Shown here: positions 57,073 to 64,000 of the stretch, one piece after another
Position numbering within the stretch: the stretch's first letter is position 1
How the letters are laid out: each line of letters opens with the position of its first letter
Source: Rhynchospora pubera
Lineage: Eukaryota; Streptophyta; Magnoliopsida; Poales; Cyperaceae
DNA length: 64,000 bases
Direction of reading: 5' to 3'
Assembly: GCA_028095005.1 (NCBI GenBank)
Contig: CM051460.1
Span: 289,122,653-289,186,652, forward strand
The notes under the pieces: generated by a model
The model's database searches: none
The model's input: the letters and a program-made list of their open reading frames with translations, nothing else
Told to the model about the DNA's origin: nothing
Translations under genes and position numbers: made by a program

Positions 57073-58360
57073 TCAGTCATATACCCCTCCAATCTTGTCT
57101 AATTGGAAATATCCCCTCAAATCATTAATTTTGAATATATACCCCTCTAATCTTAATTGCTATAGATATTTACCCTTCTCCATTAATTTAATGATACTTT
57201 TATTTAAAAAAATCAATTTCGTAATTTTTCGACTAAAATACCCTCATCCCCTTTGTCCATCCATCTTCCTCATGAGTTTTTGAGCGTACAGAGAAGTTAA
57301 AAGAAACGAACACTTTCATTATTTGAAAATGCAAATAGTTTTTAGTGTTTCCTCAAATAAAAACGATTTACTGGGAAAGCGACCCCCAGATCCCTCAAAC
57401 AATTCTTGGTGTCCTCTCTTATAATTAACATATTTACAAATTGTGCAATATCATACTCAATTTATTATTTCTTTTCTATCTGACTCAAGTCGATTGAACT
57501 TTTTGTTTTTATTATTTTTTTTTTGTAGGGTTTCGATGCCTTGAAGACCCAGTATCACCTCGGACCCGAATCCGGTGTAGCGCGGGACACCGTGTAGCAC
57601 GCGTACGAGCCGTCTGATCTTGATCGGACGGTTTATTTTTTACGGGCCTATCAATCTAGGTTACATGCACGGGGCTCCCTTGTCCATTGGATCTTGATCA
57701 GACGGCTCTGATGTCGCGCTACACGGTGTGCCGCGCGGCACCAGATCTGAATTCGTATCACCTCGGTATTTGTTTCCTCTTGTTACTGGTGTGGTGTGAA
57801 AATTCTACGAAATATTATATGTTAAACAAACGAACCATGATAATGTCAGAATCAAAGCACCAAATACGAACAAAAATAATTGACGACATTAATTTAGTCT
57901 AAAATCTATAGCACTTTCAAGGTTTATAATTTCATGTTGATTGAACTAAATTTGCTGATTGAAAGGTGAGTGGATAATCTTTAATTTGGTGAAATCCTTC
58001 CATTGGCATTTGAAGGGAACATGAGGGGCAGGATGACTCCAACAATTGTCTATTAAAAATAATTTTTTTGCTTATAATTTCTTTTGATATTGTATTTCTA
58101 ATGTTTATTGAAAAATAATTTTTTCTTATAATTTCTTTTGATATTGTATTTCTAATGTTTATGTTATCGTAGTTCTTATAAACTCTAGGAGGAAGACGAA
58201 TGGATGGAAGGGCTAAGGGCACTTTAGTCAAAAAATTGTGAAATTAATTTTTCTAAATAAAAATATTATGAAATTTATGGAAAAGGATATATATCCATAG
58301 CAATTAAGATTGGAGGGGGGATATTTCCAATTAGACAAGATTAGAAGGGTATAGGACTGA
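57073..58360. mobile_element. TIR element with arms of about 170-190 bp
   Basis: The left arm (57073-57262) and right arm (58195-58360) are inverted copies: TCAGTC.TATACCC, AATCTTGTCTAATTGGAAAT, CAATTGCTATAGATA-like words and CCATCCATC recur in complementary order. No transposase. Long arms suggest a Mutator-like or similar element, but no target duplication could be fixed. It contains a nested MITE at 57564-57754 and a 52-bp tandem repeat near 58068-58175. Confidence 0.7.
57564..57754. mobile_element. GC-rich nested MITE with a 12-bp flanking repeat
   Basis: GC-rich island with inverted ends of about 75 bp: ACCCGAATCCGGTGTAGCGC at the left, GAATTCAGATCTGGTGCCGC on the opposite strand at the right, and AGCCGTCTGATCTTGATC-type words in both arms. 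GTATCACCTCGG occurs directly on both sides (57552-57563, 57755-57766). Some of the 12 bases may belong to the ends; 9-11 would fit a Mutator-like element. Confidence 0.78.
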
Positions 58361-58428
58361 GTATATCAAGAATTTTGCTTTTTGAATGAAGAAAGATAAG
58401 TTTACTTAGAGAAGGAAGATGCCTTGTT

Positions 58429-61400
58429 TTTTTTTTTTTGAAGTACTAGGTAGCAGCTACCTAGAGAAAAAGAAAATAACAAAACAGAAAACCGTACAAT
58501 TAACAGAATCTAAGGCAGTCTCTCGCACAATTTAAAATCTCATGAAGAATTGTCTGAGAGGAACGTCTTTCTCCTCTGAAAGTTCTAGCATTTCGTTCTT
58601 TCCACAGCCACCAGGCGCCAGAAGTTAAGTAGACAATGGCACAGTCCTTTCTTCGTCCGCTTACAGTGCTGATTGTTTGAGCAAAGGTAATATAGCAATC
58701 TTCATGAAGAACAGGTAACGGTAAAGCTGTAAGGCGATGTAGAAGTTGCCAAATCTCTCTTGCAAAGCTGCAAGTGAAAAAAAGATGCATAGGTGTTTCA
58801 ACAACTTGCGCACCACAGAGAGAGCAGCCAACGTTATTAATACAATTCCATCTCAATAAACGGTCTTGTGTGAGAAGTCGATTGCGAAACCACAGGAAAC
58901 TGAAAAGCTGAATAGAGGGTGTTGTCTTGAAGTTCCAAACCGAAAGTAAGTTGCTCTTCACTTTCCCTGCAGTTGCTAACATTCTGTAAGAGGATTTAGA
59001 AGTAAAAAAGCCTCCTGGTTCCCATTTCCAGTGCAAGACATCGGCAGAATTTGTCAAATGAATGTTTTGCAAGGACTGAAGCAAGTTGGAGATAGAAAGT
59101 GTGTGGGGCCGGGGCAGCATTGACTGGAAATTATGAATAGCCTGCACCAGCAACATGTTACAATTTTCTGGTAAGTGCTCCTTTTTTAAGTCAAACAAGG
59201 AGTAGAGACTTCCATTACCCCAGTTATCGAACCAAAGTAATGGACGAACAGCATTACCAATTTGCCAGTAGGTAGAAAATTGAAAAATGTATCGAACGGA
59301 GAGCATGAATCGCCAAAAGAAAGATCCTTGCTTGATCCATCTCAAGGGTGGAGTTGTTACATCTCTTCTGGAGAAAATGAGGGTTGCAGTTGATTTCCAG
59401 ATCGAGTCGTTCTCAGCGTAGAGGCGCCACCACCATCTTAGCAGCATGGCTAAGTTCTTTAATCTCAAATCAGGGAGTCCCCAACCACCATATTCTTTGG
59501 AAGTGCAAACCAGATTCCAATTGATAAGAGCAATTCCTTTTTTGTTGTCGTTCCCAGAAGACCAAAGAAAAGATCGCATGGCCTTTTCTATAGCTTTTAT
59601 TAGCCAAGAAGGAAGTTTAAAGCAAGACATGAAGTAAATGGGAATAGTGGAGATCACTGATTTGCATAGCTGCAGCCTTCCAGCTCGGGAGAGCAGTCTG
59701 CCCTTCCAACCATCTAATCTTTTTCGGATCTTATCCAGCAGCGGCATGAGAGAAGTTTTACCAGGGTTGCATGAAGTGAGCGGCATTCCAAGATATGTTA
59801 TGGGTAGATCGGTTTTCGTGTAACCCAGTGTGTTCTGCACCAAATTAACTACATGAGGTGGCAAATTCAGAGGAACAAAAGCGCTCTTCTCTCGGTTAAT
59901 CGCAAGACCAGAGACATTTGAGAACAACTGGAGTACTAAAGCTAAAGTACGTATGGAAGCTCCTTTGACAGAGGCAAAGATCAAGGTGTCGTCAGCGTAT
60001 TGAAACAGTTGAAAAGGAAAAGGAAGCTTGTTTGACAGCGAAATGTCGAGAGAAGTGGCAGCAGCTTGACACATTTTTGTTAAAACATCTACAACCAAAA
60101 TAAACAAATAAGGTGAAAGAGGGTCCCCTTGGCGCAAACCCCGTTCATGCTTAAAAACAGTCCCTTGAATTCCATCAATGAGAATAGTGGAAGAGGCGGT
60201 GCAAACAGTAGTCTCGATCCATTTAACAAACTTTGCCGGAAAGCCTCTGTCAGAGAGAAGGGAGAAAAGAAAACTCCAATTAACGGTATCGAAGGCTTTG
60301 GAAAAATCTAATTTCAACATGATAGCCGGCTCTCCCGAAGAACTGAGATGGTGAAGCATTTCTCGTGCCGAAATGAAATTTTCAGCAATGAACCTATTTC
60401 TGATAAAGCCGGTTTGATTTGGAGAGATCAAAGAGTGTATGACTTTCTGGAGTCGGATGGAGAGAGTTTTAGAGATGAGTTTAGGAATATAAGAGATGAC
60501 ACTTATAGGTCGGTAATCACTGACATCTAAGGAAAGGTCCTTTTTAGGAAGAAGGACAATATTAGCCTTATTATACTCGGTAAGATCAATTGTTCCATCA
60601 TAGAAATCAGTAAAGATTTGCAACAAGTTGGTTGAGATGGAATTCCATTTGAGTTTGGCAAACTCATTTGGTAAGCCATCCGGCCCACTAGCTTTTCCAT
60701 TAGAAAGAGACATTACCGCCCTTTTAACTTCAAGAAGAGAGAACGGTTGTTCTAACCAAAATAAATCAGTATCATCAGAATAAAGAGATTGTGGACGAAA
60801 AGCCAAGGTGGGAGAGGAGGTGCCCAGTAAGGATCTGTAGAAATCAGTGAAAGAGGAAAGAATAGCATTAGGATTGCGAATTAAATGACCTTGAACAAGA
60901 ATTTCAGTGATCTTCTTCTTTGCTGCACGAGAAGAAGCTGAGGCGTGAAAGAAAGCCGTATTACGATCACCAAGTTTGACCCAGTTATTACTCGAGCGTT
61001 GTTGCCATTTGATTTCAGCATTTCTAGACAATTCATACGCGCGCTCACGTAACTGTATTCTTATGCAGCGCTCAAACGGCGTCAGAGTCCTTACTTCTTC
61101 AACTTTATCAAAAAGAGAGATGAAAAACTTGGAGTTTGTTAAGTGAGAGTTTGCTGCAGAGAAAAGCTTTTTATGCCAGATTCTAGATTCTTTGTGCAGA
61201 TTTTGTAGACGAGAATAGAAATCTGTTAAAGGGGGGGAAGGATGCAAACTTTGATTCCAGATGTGATCGGCTAGAGTGTTGAAAGAGTCATAGTGGAACC
61301 AAAATTTTTCCAATCTTGGTGCCAATGGTTGGGTCTGGAACTGGCGACAATGCAACAAGATGGGACAGTGATCGGAGACAACCATAGTCAAGGGTTCCAG

Positions 61401-61557
61401 AGTTATTAAAGGAAACCGTTCAAACCAGTGAGTGGTTAGGAAGACCCGATCTAGCCTAGAGAGCGTGGAAGAAGGTTGCTTATTTGACCAAGTGAAACGC
61501 TTATTCTTCAAAGGAACATCCAGCATATAATTCTTTGCGTGGAAGAAGGTTGCCAGT
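58429..61557 (-). mobile_element. 5'-truncated LINE retrotransposon
   Basis: L1-type element on the - strand ending in poly(A) (poly-T at 58426-58440 on +). The 16-bp direct repeat AGGAAGATGCCTTGTT at about 58413-58428 and 61558-61573 is the target duplication from target-primed insertion. About 3.1 kb remain. The ORF1/gag part and most of the endonuclease are missing, so the copy was dead on arrival. Confidence 0.93.
58500..61557 (-). pseudogene. LINE ORF2: endonuclease tail, reverse transcriptase, zinc-binding domain
   Basis: An open frame of about 1020 codons derived from the LINE. It starts inside the endonuclease/exonuclease/phosphatase domain (RFTWSN, RLDRVF, SDHCPILL). The reverse transcriptase follows with DYRPISV, LKLDFSKAFDTVNW, GLRQGDPLSPYLF and the catalytic YADDTLIF. 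The C-terminus has the zf-RVT motif (CSLCGAQVVETPMHLFFTC). The start codon of the present frame (61658) and its first 30 or so residues belong to flanking DNA, not the LINE, because the target duplication lies at 61558-61573. No stop or frameshift interrupts the remaining frame, so insertion is fairly recent, but the endonuclease is lost and the copy cannot act autonomously. Confidence 0.92.
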
Positions 61558-61810
61558 AGGAAGATGCCTTGTTGCATCGCTCTTTGCGTGGCGTGGAACG
61601 TTGCATATAATTCTATAAACAGACCATCTCTCTCTATCCACTCTACAATCCTGGCCATATTTGGTAGATGAGTAAATAGTGGAGTAGCTTAAGGATGAGT
61701 AAAGATGAATTAGCTTAAGGAGGAGTAAAGATGAATTCCTAAATATTACATATATAAATCTATTATATTTTATAAAGCAAAGATCGAATAAACCGTATTT
61801 TATTAAGAAA

Positions 61811-62063
61811 AATTCAGCAATTAATTATTATAATCTTATAAAATAATGGCAAGTAGATGATTTTTTATTTCTTTTTAAAACTCATTTGCACATTTTAGGA
61901 TGAAATGTTTTTTTTCCGAAAAAAGTACAGATCGTAACAATACTAGTATTACATATCCTTGTTCGGTATTGGAAAATCCCAATTACATATCATAGTCGTC
62001 CGATTAATTAAATTTGACACGTGTAAATTTAATTACATCTTGGTATATTAATTAAGTAAATTT
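61811..62063 (-). repeat. Right arm of the inverted repeat pair
   Basis: Inverted partner of 54582-54855. The two arms bracket 7.0 kb containing two TIR elements and the LINE. It may simply be a second copy of one repeat family in opposite orientation. Confidence 0.85.
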
Positions 62064-64000
62064 AATCCACGCCACTGAGTATAGGACTGAGTATACACAA
62101 ACAATTCTTAGCAGTTAAGTAATTCTAGAACTTTCCAATTCCAGGTGGAAATTGGAAAATGGCTAGCTTTTTTTTTTTTTAGACAAACTGGATAGGGAGA
62201 AAATAAAAGAAAAACAAAGAAAGAAAAAAACTGAAACCAAAACTGATAACTCCCAGTGCTTCTGAATTTTTTATTGTCTCGAATGCCACGAAAGAAAATC
62301 TGATTAGGATTAGGAATCACTACTTACTGCAAAAGAATTTATATAAAAAAAAGGCAACTACTTAATTTTGGCTCCAGTGCTTCGAATTACTTAATTTCGA
62401 CTAATAATGGGTGCTTTCCATCTCTTACTCCGCAATTCTGTCGCACACTATTTTAATTGGTATCGTAGTATTCAAATAATTTAAAGGGTTAATACAGAAT
62501 GTGTCTGATTGTAATATTATAATATACAAATAAAATCTTTTTGTCATTCGGAACAAAATTATTTAAATTCAATAAAATCTCGACAGTACGGACGGAGTTT
62601 TTCTCAAATCAAGTCGGAAATAAAAAATTGTAGGAATATTATTTTTCCTTAGATTGTTTGTGTATCAATGGTCATGTAATTTAAATGTTATGTAATATAT
62701 CATAAATGGTAGCAAATTATTAAAAATAATGTTAAATCATTAATGAACAGTATAACTTGCAACAAATTTCATTGTTTTTCGTAAACATAACGCGAGTGGT
62801 ATACTGGTATAGATCGTATTTGGAATATCAAAAATTGAAACGAATTAACTTCAACGACTATCGAAATTGGCAAACTAATTCTTCGTGAAAGGATCTCGGC
62901 CTTACAGAGTTACAGTAGAGGAAGAAACACATTTGTGTCATTTTTTAAGGAAAGAACATCAAGTAGCATTGTAACTTTATAAAACAAATGATGGTCGTCA
63001 GATTTCGATCGAATTGTTTAGGTCTCAGTCGAAACGTTTATAATTAAGAAAGATTTTACATGTTAGGATAATTAAATTATTTTATTTTATCATTTAATCT
63101 TAATATATCATGCTAATTAATTTATTTGAATTTATTAAAATTTTTTAAAAAAAGTTCTGAAAAACTATTCCAGCAAAACAAGATCAGGGATGGGACAAGA
63201 ACCAAGGAGTACTCTGCCGCTGCAGAATGCAGATTGTATCTCAAGTCAGAAAGCATATAATCCGAACCGTAGAAGTAATTATTCGCAGCCATTTGTTATT
63301 AGAAAAAACAAAAGTTTCATTCCGGGTCAAAAACCTGGAAAAAAAATAAAATAAAATAGAGGGAGAGGATCTCGTCCTATTGCATAGCATAGCATATTAT
63401 ACATGTAACAAAATATACAGTAAAGATAGAAAACGGAGCAAAGTATCCAGGTCCAGACTGTTTTAAGTTTTCCTATAGCTAATATTGGACGCATTTTTGT
63501 GTCATACGACTTCATTTCTTTTTTTTTCTTTAAATTGATAACAGAGGTCAAGAAACACTAGAAATGGCACTACCTAATAACAGAGATTCAAGAAATACTA
63601 GAAAAGGTACCAATTAATGTGTGGGTAAATAAAAATTTTGAAAAAATATTTACACTTGAACAAAAATAAAAATTGACATCTCAAATATGAGAGATATAAT
63701 TTAATAAAAATTGTTTCTAATAAATAGAATTATTTGAACAAAATTTTGTTGATGAGAAAGATTTATATATATGCCTCTTTTCAAAATAAAAAATATTTAT
63801 TGTCCTAAAAAAGTTTCCTACATGTGCTATGCTCTTTATTTTCAAAATGAAAAAAATAATTATTATTCTAACCAATGTTATTTTCACTTCAGAGATGATG
63901 TACTATGAAACTTTTTTCATTATTATTCTAACCAATGTTATTATTATTCTAATCAATACTCCAGGAGATGATGTACTAGATATAGAAGATATCTCCTTCA
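62064..64000. other. No gene seen
   Basis: AT-rich. 63180-63290 is a less AT-rich patch with no recognised product. A duplicated TTATTATTCTAACCAATG lies at 63855-63955. Nothing else is supported. Confidence 0.55.

Noticed and set aside
61574..61658. N-terminal residues of the 1052-codon LINE frame
   Set aside because: The 16-bp target duplication places the LINE's edge at 61557, so these codons are flanking sequence fused by chance.
1..64000. CRISPR arrays, bacterial operons, rRNA operons
   Set aside because: The tandem arrays lack the short-repeat/unique-spacer pattern, and introns and plant transposons show this is plant nuclear DNA. No rRNA sequence was recognised.

Overview
This is nuclear DNA from a flowering plant. 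It is AT-rich, its genes have spliced introns, and it contains a plant ZFN-type CCCH zinc-finger gene, a plant NLR gene, and fragments of chlorophyllide a oxygenase, cytosolic GAPDH and ATP-dependent phosphofructokinase genes. The rest is plant transposons: Copia, LINE, Helitron, CACTA, SINE and several MITE families. I do not assign a species.

Layout. 1-7.6 kb: repeats (two MITEs, AT-rich low complexity), a decayed chlorophyllide a oxygenase fragment, and a Helitron 3' terminus at 7613. 7.8-8.6 kb: a 385-bp tandem duplication. 11.5-16.4 kb: the one gene in the window that looks intact, a seven-exon CCCH zinc-finger gene on the + strand (415 aa, five C-X8-C-X5-C-X3-H fingers). 18.2-43.1 kb: one NLR disease-resistance-type gene on the - strand, exploded by three transposons. 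Its coding pieces are 36694-34891, 27594-26958 and 19207-18190. Removing a 7.3-kb Helitron (27595-34890) and a 7.7-kb Copia element (19213-26957, 5-bp duplication CTTAC) leaves 3459 nt, exactly 1153 codons, with no other stop or frameshift. A third insertion, a sister Helitron (36754-43084), separates a TATA-like box from the NLR start codon. The two Helitrons share both termini, each carries a tRNA-like Pol III module about 160-240 bp from its 5' end, and each has captured intron-containing pieces of a glycolytic gene (GAPDH in one, PFK in the other).

43-64 kb: no gene I can support. It holds a TTA-flanked MITE, a TIR element filled with 109-bp repeats, a tRNA-derived SINE, a 113-bp duplication abutting a MITE, a non-autonomous CACTA element packed with long palindromes, a Mutator-like MITE, a TIR element with a second MITE nested inside, a 5'-truncated LINE with a 16-bp target duplication, and a 260-bp inverted repeat pair 7 kb apart.

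How the parts relate. The main story is the recent death of an NLR gene by successive insertion. The Copia element is itself unusual: a 15-bp near-palindrome (consensus GGRACGGMCCGTYCC) occurs about 34 times across its LTRs, leader, two polyprotein linkers and 3' region, mostly as pairs or triplets spaced 20-23 bp apart (mode 21).
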